A DNA stretch of 64,000 nt, from NCBI RefSeq assembly GCF_038007285.1, contig NZ_JBBOWX010000001.1, forward strand, positions 2,435,501 to 2,499,500, read 5' to 3'. The position numbers and the translations under genes are program-made. Origin of the DNA: Sporosarcina sp. FSL K6-3457 (lineage in GTDB: Bacteria; Bacillota; Bacilli; Bacillales_A; Planococcaceae). How positions within the stretch are numbered: the stretch's first letter is position 1; each line of letters starts with the position of its first letter. Under the pieces are notes generated by a model. It saw nothing but the letters and a program-made list of their open reading frames with translations, searched no databases and was not told the DNA's origin. Of the stretch, positions 17,136-25,599 are shown in pieces.

Positions 17136-17642
17136 TTAAATCTCCCGACGATATCTTAACGAAATATAACTTTCCCCATCAACGCTCCCATGTCCATCAC
17201 GTTCATGACTAACAATAAATCCTTTTGCCTCATAAAAAGGAATGCCTTTTTGATTTCCTTTCGAGACAGAAACCCATTGCTCCGTTGCGTTAAACCCTTT
17301 TTGTTGTTTAGTAATAGCGTCCACTATCATTGTGCCAATCCCTTCGTTACGTCTGGTAGGGTTTAGATACAAAACAAAAATTTCTCCAGATACATCCTCC
17401 ACCAAACCACCTCCACCAGCCCCAATCACTTCATTCTCTTCTAACGCAACAAAATATCCTCCCCACTGCTTACTGGTTTCAGTCACTTCTTTTAGAATTC
17501 TTTCATGATTATAAAATTCCTTTATGATTCCTTCGATGTACGCTTTAGAATGTGTTTCCTTGTATGTTGCCCGATAACCATCGCTACAAACTTTTGCAAT
17601 CCCTGCGACGTGACTAGGGCTGGCTTTTAAAATATGTATCAC
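17136..17642 (-). CDS. GNAT N-acetyltransferase
   Basis: 168 residues. Motif A is IFVLYLNPTRRNEGIGTMIV (about 88-107); ends with KGNQKGIPFYEAKGFIVSHE, as in GNAT motif B. Substrate unknown. Confidence 0.85.
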   Translation of the reverse strand: MIHILKASPSHVAGIAKVCSDGYRATYKETHSKAYIEGIIKEFYNHERILKEVTETSKQWGGYFVALEENEVIGAGGGGLVEDVSGEIFVLYLNPTRRNEGIGTMIVDAITKQQKGFNATEQWVSVSKGNQKGIPFYEAKGFIVSHERDGHGSVDGESYISLRYRREI

Positions 17643-17683
17643 AACTAACTTCTCCTTCTGTGTAATTTACCTTTACTTTTAAA

Positions 17684-17890
17684 TCATTCGTTATTCTTTC
17701 TAAAACAATAGGCCAATAAGATGATTTCTAAAATAAATACGAACCATAATAACGGCTGTATGTTTTCTAACTTCGACCCCACCGCACCTCCGAAAGACAA
17801 TCTAGATAGCCAGACATATTCCCCCCACATAATCATTGCCATTAGTTGTGTGCATAACGCCACAATAATCAACGGTATAAATTTTTTCAT
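17684..17890 (-). CDS. Small two-helix membrane protein
   Basis: 68 residues from the ATG at 17890 (GAGGGGG about 9 bases upstream). Helices at about 4-22 and 45-62, with a short loop WLSRLSFGGAVGSKLENIQ. Not recognised. Confidence 0.55.
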   Translation of the reverse strand: MKKFIPLIIVALCTQLMAMIMWGEYVWLSRLSFGGAVGSKLENIQPLLWFVFILEIILLAYCFRKNNE

Positions 17891-17923
17891 ACTCATTTAC
17901 CCCCTCACTTCTCGGTATAATTA

Positions 17924-18028
17924 TCACATCATATTCGGAATAAGCACTTTCACAAATAGGAAGTAGCCAAGAGCACCGGCGGCTAAGCCAATAAGGATGA
18001 TTACAATCGGCAAATTTTTAGCCTTCAT
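17924..18028 (-). CDS. Membrane microprotein, 34 residues
   Basis: A clear SD (GAGGGGG, about 10 bases before the ATG at 18028) drives a 34-codon frame: MKAKNLPIVIILIGLAAGAL followed by GYFLFVKVLIPNMM. Basic N-terminus and one transmembrane helix with small-residue packing motif (GLAAGALG). Function unknown. One of several such microproteins in this region. Confidence 0.55.
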   Translation of the reverse strand: MKAKNLPIVIILIGLAAGALGYFLFVKVLIPNMM

Positions 18029-18056
18029 GTTCTTCCACCCCCTCTAAATATTTTAA

Positions 18057-18272
18057 TTAAGAATTATACCCAAAAGAAATTATTAAAATAAATGAAAACA
18101 ATGATAAAATTATTAAAATCGCACAAATTATTATTGTTAATATAGCCAACGCTTTAGGAATATTCGAACGACTTTTCCAAATGGCGCCTAGTAGAAATAA
18201 GCTTAAAAGTATCATGATTATAAAAATAGAAAGAAATAGATAACGTTGTTTAATAATTAGCCAAAGGTCCAT
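18057..18272 (-). CDS. Small two-helix membrane protein
   Basis: 71 residues with SD AGGGAG at good spacing. Two long hydrophobic helices (about 10-32 and 39-68) flank WKSRSNIPKAL. Not recognised. Confidence 0.55.
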   Translation of the reverse strand: MDLWLIIKQRYLFLSIFIIMILLSLFLLGAIWKSRSNIPKALAILTIIICAILIILSLFSFILIISFGYNS

Positions 18273-18301
18273 CTTATATCTCCCTCGCTATTATCGTTCA
18301 A

Positions 18302-18406
18302 TTATTTGGATTCATAGATTACACCATACCGATTTTCTTCACCCATCCACGAACTGGCATCACGCCACTTTAGACGTGTAGCCGTAATCCAACTACTTGT
18401 ATCAAC
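18302..18406 (-). pseudogene. C-terminal fragment of a paralogue of the gene at 20317-20772
   Basis: The frame reads VDTSSWITATRLKWRDASSW, then MGEENRYGVIYESK and a stop. It matches the last 34 residues of the protein encoded at 20317-20772 (STSWIAATRLKWRDACSWMG) at most positions, and the DNA is also visibly similar. Nothing of the N-terminal part is present. It is the leftover end of a second gene copy. Confidence 0.85.
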
Positions 18407-18427
18407 CTACTATAGGTTCAATGCCTT

Positions 18428-18730
18428 TTAATAGTCCTCGAATTTCTCTTCTTTTGAAGTCCAAATTCTATAAACAATTTTACCTTCTTCCTTTATCTTA
18501 TCTTTATGCACAATAACCTGTACATTTAGGTAATCTGCCCATTGTGGCAGTAGATCGGTTAAATAATCAATTACTTTTTCATCAGGGGTTACATAACCAA
18601 CATTTTCTTCTCTACATAAAGAATTAGAGAAGTCTGGATACAATGAGTTTGTCCATTCAAAAACTTCCATTTCAGAATCAAAAATCCGCTTATCTTCTGG
18701 GTATTGCCCATTTATCCACTGAACTTCCAT
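18428..18730 (-). CDS. Hypothetical protein
   Basis: 100 residues from the ATG at 18730 (GAAGGGAG about 8 bases upstream); an ATG at 18775 overlaps the preceding stop. Acidic, soluble: EVQWINGQYPEDKRIFDSEM, then EKVIDYLTDLLPQWADYLNV and YRIWTSKEEKFEDY. Not recognised. Follows the TPR gene and may be co-transcribed with it. Confidence 0.55.
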   Translation of the reverse strand: MEVQWINGQYPEDKRIFDSEMEVFEWTNSLYPDFSNSLCREENVGYVTPDEKVIDYLTDLLPQWADYLNVQVIVHKDKIKEEGKIVYRIWTSKEEKFEDY

Positions 18731-18771
18731 AAAAAATGCTCCCTTCGAATTAAAAATATGTTCTGATTGGA

Positions 18772-19673
18772 TCATCCACGATATTCCGGATGATTATGCC
18801 GCTTACAACCAAACAAATAACAAGCCCCCGTCATTGATGTTTCAAATTCCAACAAAGGGATTTGTCCAGATAAAATGCGCTCAACCATCACTCCATACTT
18901 ACTTCTCTCTTCCAATAATTGTTCAACATATTCCTCTTTATCATTTTCTGTCCAGTTTTCTTCACGAGCCTCTTTGATTTCTTGATCTTTTTGTTGCATC
19001 GCCTCATGTACGACCTCATACATGCGGCTGATGTTATTTGTCTTAAAGAGAGCATAAGCAAATCGACTAATCCAATAAGGGGTTTTCCAGTAATCTTTCC
19101 ACCCTTTTTCAAACCAATCCATTGCTTCTTTGAAACACCCCAGTTCAATATACATGTCTGCTAGCTCAATTTGTCCTACAAATTCATCTGCTTGTTCCGA
19201 AAACGCATCTAGTTTCTCTATAGCTTCAATCTTCTTTCCAAGCTGTATTAAACATTGGGCATGACTGTACATAACATAATCTGAATCTCCTGCGACGCGT
19301 AGGAAATAGTCTGCCGCTTCCTTCATGTCCTCAAGATGATATTTGGCAATAGCTACATTATGATAAGCTTCATCAGACGGGTGCATCAAAATCGATTGTT
19401 CAAATGCATTTGAGGCAAGCTGCCACTTTTTTGCCTAAGGTAAATTTCCCCTAATAGATTATAAGGAAAATAAGAGGAAGGATTCATATCCATCACTTCT
19501 TTGATTAATCCAAGGGCTTTTTCGTCATCCTCTTCCTCGTAACTGTGCATCCAGGCCAGATTATGTAATGACTGAATATCCCTGGACTCTTTTACTGCCT
19601 GATGAAAAAGTTTCATGGCTTCTTCATAGTCATTTTCCTCGAAAAGCTCAATAGCTCTTTGGTTCGTATTCAA
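18772..19673 (-). pseudogene. TPR-repeat protein split by a one-base deletion in an A6 tract
   Basis: Frame 1 starts at a TTG (19673) with GAGGGAA upstream and encodes TPR repeats (AIELFEENDYEEAMKLFHQA, SLHNLAWMHSYEE, NLLGEIYLRQK). At 19427-19432 the coding strand has six A; seven would join frame 1 (RQKK) directly to WQLASNAFEQSILMHPSDEA in frame 2, which continues TPR repeats to 18772 (AYHNVAIAKYHLEDMKEAAD, IELADMYIELGCFKEAMDWF) and ends with a Cys/His-rich tail (ACYLFGCKRHNHPE). The restored protein would be about 300 residues. Pseudogene, slippage-expressed gene, or sequencing error. Confidence 0.85.
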
Positions 19674-19709
19674 TCATATTCCCTCACAATTCCTTCATTT
19701 CGTCTACGC

Positions 19710-20282
19710 TTAATTTTTATAATACTCATAAAGATGAAAGCCCGAATAGCTAACATAAAATCCATCCTTTATTAAATCGTAATCCTCTGAATCAATGGCA
19801 AATCCAAATGATGACCCAGGTCCTTGACCAGTTTGATGACCTACGTCAATTATTTCATGATTATTGTTATAAAAATAATAGTCCGTATGAGAGGAGAAAG
19901 AGGTAAATGACCCATTCTCGTTAATGACCAAATTGTACATAAAGCTTCCCTTGTGATAATTCATATTGTACGTAGTTTCAAAATTGAAATAAATATCATC
20001 TCCTCTATTTAAAACATTATCCAACATAATGTTTGTATTATTATTACTCGTCAATTCTAGCGCATACTTTTTTTCACTATCTCCATTAATAAGTATCCAT
20101 TCAGGCTTAATATAAAACTCAACAGCCTCCTTATCTTTAATAAGATTCAATGTATAGCCATCACGCTCAGTTACATTTTTAAATATTCCAGCATTCGAAT
20201 AGTTTTTATAAAAAAATAAATAGATCCATAAAATACAGAAGCCCAGAATTAGTATAGACAAATAGATTCTTTTCTTTGTCAT
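19710..20282 (-). CDS. Membrane-anchored extracytoplasmic protein
   Basis: 190 residues. A basic start (MTKKR) and one transmembrane helix (IYLSILILGFCILWIYLFF) lead to an outer beta-rich domain with many Asn and Tyr (NFETTYNMNYHKGSFMYNLV). Not recognised. It follows the gene at 20317 as the membrane gene at 18057 follows the paralogue fragment. Confidence 0.6.
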   Translation of the reverse strand: MTKKRIYLSILILGFCILWIYLFFYKNYSNAGIFKNVTERDGYTLNLIKDKEAVEFYIKPEWILINGDSEKKYALELTSNNNTNIMLDNVLNRGDDIYFNFETTYNMNYHKGSFMYNLVINENGSFTSFSSHTDYYFYNNNHEIIDVGHQTGQGPGSSFGFAIDSEDYDLIKDGFYVSYSGFHLYEYYKN

Positions 20283-20316
20283 TTTACACCCCTTTTATTG
20301 AAAGTGGTCTTTAAAC

Positions 20317-20772
20317 TCACTCTCCTTCACTAATAACACCATACCGATTTTCATCCCCCATCCACGAACAAGCATCACGCCACTTTAGACGTGTAGCAGC
20401 AATCCAGCTGGTTGAATCAAATGTGTTATCCCCGGGCTTCCAGTCACTCTGATCCGCCCAATAAAATAAGTCATTATGAAAAAGGAGCGATGCATCATAA
20501 ATAATAGAGTCATAGTTTTCTGGGCTCAGTAGGATGTGAAACTGGGTAACCCCCTCGAATAATAATTCAATGGCAGAAGGATTACGAAACTGCCTTTGAA
20601 AAAAGATTCGCACATTCGTATCAAGACCTGATGGCACAGCCATTGATAGCTCTTCATCCACATAACTCTCCGTCGACATATACAGCTCCTTCAAACAACT
20701 ATCGTGAAACCATCCAAATGCGTCTGGTATATTTTGGATATTTTTTCGGTCTTTCACTCCTATCCAATCCAT
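20317..20772 (-). CDS. Hypothetical protein with a partial paralogue nearby
   Basis: 151 residues, soluble, rich in Asp and aromatics: IPDAFGWFHDSCLKELYMST, then FEGVTQFHILLSPENYDSII, then SWIAATRLKWRDACSWMGDE. The WxDSCxKE and RxxWRxAxxW patterns look conserved between this protein and the fragment at 18302, implying a real family. Function unknown. Confidence 0.6.
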   Translation of the reverse strand: MDWIGVKDRKNIQNIPDAFGWFHDSCLKELYMSTESYVDEELSMAVPSGLDTNVRIFFQRQFRNPSAIELLFEGVTQFHILLSPENYDSIIYDASLLFHNDLFYWADQSDWKPGDNTFDSTSWIAATRLKWRDACSWMGDENRYGVISEGE

Positions 20773-20805
20773 TGGATCACACTCCCGTTAGCTGATAAAG
20801 TTTAA

Positions 20806-21219
20806 TTAAAATTCAATACAAAAAGGCTGCATTTCGTCATTGAGACAATAGTCAATTCTTTGCCTAAAATTTCCCCAAGTAACCATTTCCAATGCTTTTT
20901 CAATAGGGAAATAACCTACTTCTAGACTCTCAACACTAGTTGTTGGCTCTCCTCCAATTGGTCTAGCCAAAAATAATGTATTACAAATTGAAGCATTTAT
21001 ATTTTGAAATACTCCACAAAATTTCGTTATCTCAATATCTATGCCCGATTCTTCTTTTGTTTCCCTAATTGCAGCTTCCTTCAAGGATTCACCTTCTTCA
21101 ACCTGTCCACCAGGCATTTCCCATCCTCTTCTTGGTCCTTTGATTAATAGAATTTTATTTTGGTCATTCAGTACAATAGTTGCTGCCGAAACAATATGTT
21201 TTGGTGGTACATATTCCAT
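20806..21219 (-). CDS. Nudix hydrolase
   Basis: 137 residues with the Nudix box GGQVEEGESLKEAAIRETKE, ESG (about 37-59), preceded by HIVSAATIVLNDQNKILLIK. Likely hydrolyses a nucleoside diphosphate derivative, Mg-dependent; substrate unknown. Its SD (GGAGTGA) lies at the stop of a GrpB fragment. It is the surviving member of the duplicated module described in the findings. Confidence 0.85.
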   Translation of the reverse strand: MEYVPPKHIVSAATIVLNDQNKILLIKGPRRGWEMPGGQVEEGESLKEAAIRETKEESGIDIEITKFCGVFQNINASICNTLFLARPIGGEPTTSVESLEVGYFPIEKALEMVTWGNFRQRIDYCLNDEMQPFCIEF

Positions 21220-21225
21220 GCAATA

Positions 21226-21300
21226 TCACTCCGTATAGTTTATTTTAAAATCCTGGGATTTCCGCTCAATCTCTGATGCTAGCAGTTCTTTTCCTTTCAA
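21226..21300 (-). pseudogene. C-terminal fragment of a GrpB-family gene
   Basis: The frame LKGKELLASEIERKSQDFK and its stop matches IKGKELLVSEIDRKAIAWC near the end of the GrpB gene at 21943. Only about 24 codons remain. Confidence 0.75.
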
Positions 21301-21314
21301 GTTAAATGATTTCC

Positions 21315-21368
21315 ACTGTCTTTTTGCTATGAAACAATACCATAACGATTCAGCAAAAATGAAACTTC
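21315..21368 (-). pseudogene. Fragment of a paralogue of the small membrane gene at 22615
   Basis: Reads VSFLLNRYGIVS, TAG, QKD, against ASFLPNGYDIVSQQKDRV in the gene at 22615-22938. The in-frame TAG replaces a Gln codon. Confidence 0.7.
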
Positions 21369-21377
21369 GGATTATTT

Positions 21378-21860
21378 TTATACAGTTCTATCCAATTTAA
21401 GTTCAAACTGCGGATTAGTTACATACTCCATATAACGGACATGTCCATCAAATTCCAAATAGGCCTGAAAGCGAGTACGAGTAGCTGGTGCCGTAATCAT
21501 ATCCAGCACTTTATCCTTTGCAATCCATCCACTTTCTGTTGTTTCTTCCGAAATACCTAGTTCTCCGCCCACCGGCTTGCACACAAAATCGAACATTACT
21601 TTAGTAGGAACATCCGTGACACCGTCATACCACTTATACATCCCCGTGTTGGAATAAACGCCAATCAAATGGCCAACAACCACGTCTATTCCACTTTCCT
21701 CTTTTATTTCCCGACTTAGTGCGTCCATTAGATTTTCTCCGACTTCCACTTGCCCTCCAGGAAATACCCACCCACCATCATTTGTCTTCACTAATAAAAT
21801 ATTTCCATGTGCATCTTCTACGATCCCGCCTGCGGCTACAATATGTGTTGGCATTATCAT
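21378..21860 (-). CDS. Nudix hydrolase
   Basis: 160 residues; GGGAGG 8 bases before the ATG. Nudix box GGQVEVGENLMDALSREIKE, ESG, preceded by THIVAAGGIVEDAHGNILLV. It shares N-terminal layout (HIV-A---IV) and Nudix box with the gene at 20806, consistent with duplication. The C-terminal extension (about 125-160) is specific to this copy. Substrate unknown. Confidence 0.85.
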   Translation of the reverse strand: MIMPTHIVAAGGIVEDAHGNILLVKTNDGGWVFPGGQVEVGENLMDALSREIKEESGIDVVVGHLIGVYSNTGMYKWYDGVTDVPTKVMFDFVCKPVGGELGISEETTESGWIAKDKVLDMITAPATRTRFQAYLEFDGHVRYMEYVTNPQFELKLDRTV

Positions 21861-21942
21861 TGTTATTACCTCCCTAATTTACATTCCGGATTCAGACATC
21901 AATCATAGAAATCAATAACGCTAATACCAACAGTAACAATTC

Positions 21943-22468
21943 TCATGTTAGATAATTAGCATTGGTATTCATTCGACACCAAGCAATTGCTTTCCGATCA
22001 ATCTCTGATACTAGCAGTTCTTTTCCTTTGATATACGATTCGATATCATAGGGAAAACGCCGAGACAGCTTCTCTTTTAAACTTCCATACTCTTGTGCAA
22101 CCTCTGGATGTGCTCGTAAATAATCCCGAAACGCAAGATGTCGTTTAATTTCTGATTTGCCGCAAGCGTACATATGGACATGGTGCGTCCGACAATCCCC
22201 ACCCTTTTGGAAATATCGACGACCAGCTATGCCATTTTCTCCTTTTGGTTCATAACCAATGGCAATCATTGCCGTATTATAGCCATTCACTCGATGTATA
22301 TCCCTTACGACGGGCATCATATCAATGATCGGCTTTGCGTGCAGCCCGCTCACGGACGTGCTCCCTATATGATGTATGTCAATTATTTCAGTACCGAAAA
22401 TTACGGGACTCTTCTTCAAACATTGAACCCCATTGCTCGTCATAAGGCCTAACTTCAACTTTTCTCAT
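21943..22468 (-). pseudogene. GrpB-family (UPF0157) gene with a frameshift near its 5' end
   Basis: From an ATG at 22468 (SD AGGAAG) the frame reads MRKVEVRPYDEQWGSMFEEE, the conserved GrpB N-terminus, then leaves frame near 22403-22408. The next frame continues FGTEIIDIHHIGSTSVSGLH, AKPIIDMMPVVRDI, then HHVHMYACGKSEIKRHLAFR to the stop. GrpB proteins are distant nucleotidyltransferase-fold proteins of uncertain function. A few codons also seem lost at the junction, which argues for true decay rather than a single miscalled base. Confidence 0.8.
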
Positions 22469-22614
22469 TCGAAACCACACTTCCTATTCATAGCTTTCCC
22501 ATCAACACTTGCACAGTCGTCAAAGAACTATGTATGGAATACAATGGAATGAGTAGAGCAATAATCAGATTACTTTCCAAAATAGCGCGCCACCATTTCA
22601 TTCCTGCGCGTAAT

Positions 22615-22938
22615 TTAATGATAAGCATACGGATTGAAATGCAGCTTGCCGCAAATAGCAACCATAAAAAAACTTTTTTGCCTCTCGATTTGATCCCTTA
22701 TATACTCCATTTTCCATACATCATCCTCAGAAAACACTACAGTCGTCGTATCTTTTTCCATCCCAATTAGATTAAATGATTGCACAGTGACACGATCTTT
22801 TTGCTGCGAAACAATATCATAACCATTCGGTAAAAACGAAGCCTTGTACACCGCAAGATAAGACACAGAAATCACAATTATAATAAATAAGATAAAGGCA
22901 GAAGCCTTCTTCAGCTTATTTTTAATAGAAGAATTCAC
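22615..22938 (-). CDS. Single-span membrane protein
   Basis: 107 residues from a GTG at 22938, placed 10 bases after AAAGGAGG. Basic N-terminus (NSSIKNKLKKAS), one helix (AFILFIIIVISVSYLAVYKA), then an outer domain FLPNGYDIVSQQKDRVTVQS, ending NPYAYH. Not recognised. A fragment of a second copy is at 21315-21368. Confidence 0.6.
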   Translation of the reverse strand: MNSSIKNKLKKASAFILFIIIVISVSYLAVYKASFLPNGYDIVSQQKDRVTVQSFNLIGMEKDTTTVVFSEDDVWKMEYIRDQIERQKSFFMVAICGKLHFNPYAYH

Positions 22939-22957
22939 TCTATAAATACCTCCTTTA

Positions 22958-23071
22958 TTACGCAAAATAAGCAATCGTGAACAATAGCATAATAATGAAA
23001 CCTATTCCTGAAAACAGTAAAAAAAGTCCACACACCGTGAAAAATACAATTTCATAAAGTTTACTCACCAT
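22958..23071 (-). CDS. Membrane microprotein, 37 residues
   Basis: Its ATG directly follows the stop of the upstream Nudix gene (TGA then ATG), suggesting translational coupling. MVSKLYEIVFFTVCGLFLLF then SGIGFIIMLLFTIAYFA: two hydrophobic stretches around an SGIG turn. No SD of its own close by. Function unknown. Confidence 0.45.
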   Translation of the reverse strand: MVSKLYEIVFFTVCGLFLLFSGIGFIIMLLFTIAYFA

Positions 23072-23689
23072 TCAATTAAATAACGTTTCCTTGTTAGGGT
23101 CCCTTGAAAATTCAAAAAGCGTTTTGATTTGTGACTCAACTACTCTGTTAGCCGACAAGCTCGGAATCTCGCTTTCAGAAAAGAATTGGATATCACTCGT
23201 TTCAATCCCTGTCATCGGTTGTCCTCCGATAATTTCGCATTGGATAAATAACTTATAATAATGAAAAGGCTCTGGTGGATGCGGATGTTTGTTTTTATCC
23301 CACACTGCAAGCAATTTCGTTGGCACCGCATCATAGCCAGATTCTTCTTTGATTTCTTTAATAATATTTTCGGCGGCAGACAGGCCTATATCGCAAAAAC
23401 CACCTGGTAATGACCAGCGATCATCCAACTTTTCTTTGACCATTAAGATCTTATCATCCTGAAAAATGACGCCCCGTACATCCACTTTAGGCGTTTGGTA
23501 ACCCGTGTCGTTCAAAAATAAATCCTTGATTTCCTGCATCTCTAATCCTGTATATTCCTGCATGATTTCTGCACTAATCATACGTAGTTCTTCATAGCGT
23601 TCAATATCGTAAATGTCTTTTGAAAAAGCCAAGCCTGATTGCGATAAGGCTTGGATTCGTTGTGCCCATTCCAGCCATTGATAACTCAT
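23072..23689 (-). CDS. Nudix hydrolase with N-terminal helical domain (ADP-ribose pyrophosphatase-like)
   Basis: 205 residues; start at the ATG 23689, 6 bases after AGGTG. The N-terminal domain (about 1-65, WLEWAQRIQALSQSGLAFSK, DIYDIERYEELRMISAEIMQ) is typical of the Nudix_N subgroup. The Nudix box follows: PGGFCDIGLSAAENIIKEIK, EESG (about 100-122). Members hydrolyse ADP-ribose or CDP-choline-like substrates; here the substrate is unproven. Confidence 0.88.
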   Translation of the reverse strand: MSYQWLEWAQRIQALSQSGLAFSKDIYDIERYEELRMISAEIMQEYTGLEMQEIKDLFLNDTGYQTPKVDVRGVIFQDDKILMVKEKLDDRWSLPGGFCDIGLSAAENIIKEIKEESGYDAVPTKLLAVWDKNKHPHPPEPFHYYKLFIQCEIIGGQPMTGIETSDIQFFSESEIPSLSANRVVESQIKTLFEFSRDPNKETLFN

Positions 23690-23780
23690 CATATGCACCT
23701 GCTTTCGTTGTTCGATCTGCTATGTAGACGACTTGCAGATTCCTAAAGTTCCAAATTTTTCTTTTAATTAAGCAACTCAC

Positions 23781-23805
23781 AAAAAAAGGGGCATAATCGC
23801 CCTTT
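23781..23805 (-). terminator. Intrinsic terminator of the cysteine hydrolase gene
   Basis: On the minus strand AAAGGGCGATTATGCCCCTTT is followed by a T run; the stem begins at the stop codon of the gene. Confidence 0.65.
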
Positions 23806-24346
23806 ACATGGTTTTATTCAATGAATATTGTTCAACATACTCCTCAAAATCCAACACCTCAATGATATCCGACCAATGCAAAACAGTCCCGACGAAATCT
23901 CGAATGTCTAACCCTTCCATCTCATACGTTTCTCCTGTATTGACAGTTCCCGTTGCATTCTCGATAAAGGTCACTTCATAGCCTCTGTCAAATGCAGAAA
24001 TGGCAGTGAACATGCAGCAAAACTCCGTGTTAAAGCCTGTTATGAATAGATGCTTCACACCCAATTCTTCTAGCAATGAAGCCAAATTGGTATTAAAGAA
24101 GGAGCTAGGCGTTTGCTTTTCAACGACACGATCAGCGTATTCTTTGAGTGAAGGATGTAACTCAGAGCCAGCAGAGCCTTTGTACAACGGACTTTCCTCT
24201 ACATCATCAAAATGTCTAACGAAAATAACGGGTTTATCCTGACTTTTGAAATCCTTTATAATCGTCTCCATGTATGCTAATTCCTCTTGAAAATCTCTGA
24301 GATTTACAATACCATTTTGAACATCAATGACTAATAACGCTTGCAC
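23804..24346 (-). CDS. Cysteine hydrolase of the isochorismatase family
   Basis: 180 residues with a likely GTG start at 24346 (AAGGGAG 9 bases upstream). The catalytic triad positions are visible: Asp in ALLVIDVQNG, Lys in VVEKQTPSSFFNTNL, Cys in GFNTEFCCMFTAISAFDRGY. Such enzymes cleave amide or vinyl-ether bonds (nicotinamidase, isochorismatase, biuret or ureidoacrylate hydrolases). The NTEFCC context does not identify the substrate. Confidence 0.85.
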   Translation of the reverse strand: MQALLVIDVQNGIVNLRDFQEELAYMETIIKDFKSQDKPVIFVRHFDDVEESPLYKGSAGSELHPSLKEYADRVVEKQTPSSFFNTNLASLLEELGVKHLFITGFNTEFCCMFTAISAFDRGYEVTFIENATGTVNTGETYEMEGLDIRDFVGTVLHWSDIIEVLDFEEYVEQYSLNKTM

Positions 24347-24508
24347 TTCCAATCACTCCCTTTTCTTATACTAGACAAACTTCTACAAAAGATGCTACTT
24401 CTCCTGCTAGTTAACTGAAAAGGGTGAATTTCACAAGCAAGATACACTGCTATCCCCTTGTCCCTTTGCTATACTAACGATGTAAAGCACTATAGGAGGT
24501 TAGAAAAC

Positions 24509-25528
24509 ATGGCTAAATTATTTGAACCATTCACAATACGTAACACGACATTCAAAAACCGCATCGTTATGGCGCCGATGTGTATGTATTCAAGTATGGA
24601 TGAGGATGGTCGAGTTGAAGATTGGCATAAGATTCATTATGCCACACGTGCAGTTGGACAAGTTGGGCTGATTATTGTTGAAGCGACGGCTGTACAGCCT
24701 GCTGGACGGATTTCAGCGCAGGATCTTGGCATTTGGAGTGATGAGCATGTGCAAGGATTGGCAGAAGCTGTTCGTTTGATGCAGCAGCACGGGGCTAAGA
24801 CAGGCATTCAGCTAGCACATGCCGGTCGGAAAGCAACAGTGGCTGGGGAGATTTACGCTCCATCTGCTATCGCGTTCAGCGACAGCTATAAAACTCCTGT
24901 TGAAATGACGGTGGAGGATATTGAGGAAACCGTACAGGCATTTAAAGAGGGTGCCGTCCGTGCGAAAAAAGCAGGATTCGATGTCATTGAGCTCCATGCA
25001 GCGCATGGCTATCTCATTAATGAATTTCTATCGCCTTTATCCAATAAACGAACGGATACGTATGGTGGCTCGGCAGAAAATCGCTATCGTCTATTGCGTG
25101 AAGTGATTGATAATGTGAGGACAGTTTGGGAGAGTCCCCTTTTCGTTCGGATTTCTGCGCATGATTACGCAGACGGTGGCATGACTGCGGATAGTTATGT
25201 AGAAATGGCGCAGTGGATGAAGGAGCAAGGCGTCGATCTAATTGATGTTAGCTCAGGCGCGGTTGTCCCAGCGACCATTGATGTATTCCCTGGCTATCAA
25301 GTGCCATTTTCAGAAACAATCAAGGCAGGTGCTGACATTGCAACTGGCGCAGTTGGTTTGATTACAACAGGAATCCAAGCGGAGGAAATTTTGAAAAATG
25401 GACGTGCAGATGTCATATTATTAGCACGAGAATTACTGCGTGATCCGTACTGGGCTTATACGGCTGCGAAAGAGCTAGATGTGGACATTGAAACACCGAA
25501 GCAGTATGCGCGGGGTTGGGTGTTTTAA
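24509..25528 (+). CDS. namA: NADPH dehydrogenase NamA (old yellow enzyme, YqjM type)
   Basis: 339 residues from the ATG at 24509, 8 bases after AGGAGG; an upstream in-frame ATG has no SD. A TIM-barrel flavoprotein binding FMN. YqjM-type hallmarks: [15 protein letters not shown] with the redox-sensing Cys25 and Tyr27, [29 protein letters not shown] (substrate His pair) and NRYRLLREV. Reduces activated alkenes of enals, enones and nitro compounds with NADPH. The next genes, rnz and dinB, are also its neighbours in B. subtilis. Confidence 0.95.
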   Translation: MAKLFEPFTIRNTTFKNRIVMAPMCMYSSMDEDGRVEDWHKIHYATRAVGQVGLIIVEATAVQPAGRISAQDLGIWSDEHVQGLAEAVRLMQQHGAKTGIQLAHAGRKATVAGEIYAPSAIAFSDSYKTPVEMTVEDIEETVQAFKEGAVRAKKAGFDVIELHAAHGYLINEFLSPLSNKRTDTYGGSAENRYRLLREVIDNVRTVWESPLFVRISAHDYADGGMTADSYVEMAQWMKEQGVDLIDVSSGAVVPATIDVFPGYQVPFSETIKAGADIATGAVGLITTGIQAEEILKNGRADVILLARELLRDPYWAYTAAKELDVDIETPKQYARGWVF

Positions 25529-25535
25529 CAGGTGT

Positions 25536-25584
25536 AAACTAAGAAAGCCCTGTGAGATTTTTCTCCACAGCGCTTTCTTAGTTT
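25536..25584. terminator. Strong bidirectional terminator
   Basis: AAACTAAGAAAGC pairs with GCTTTCTTAGTTT, with an inner CTGTG/CACAG stem. It lies between namA and the converging Rpn-type gene. Confidence 0.85.
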
Positions 25585-25599
25585 AAAAGGTAACACCAC

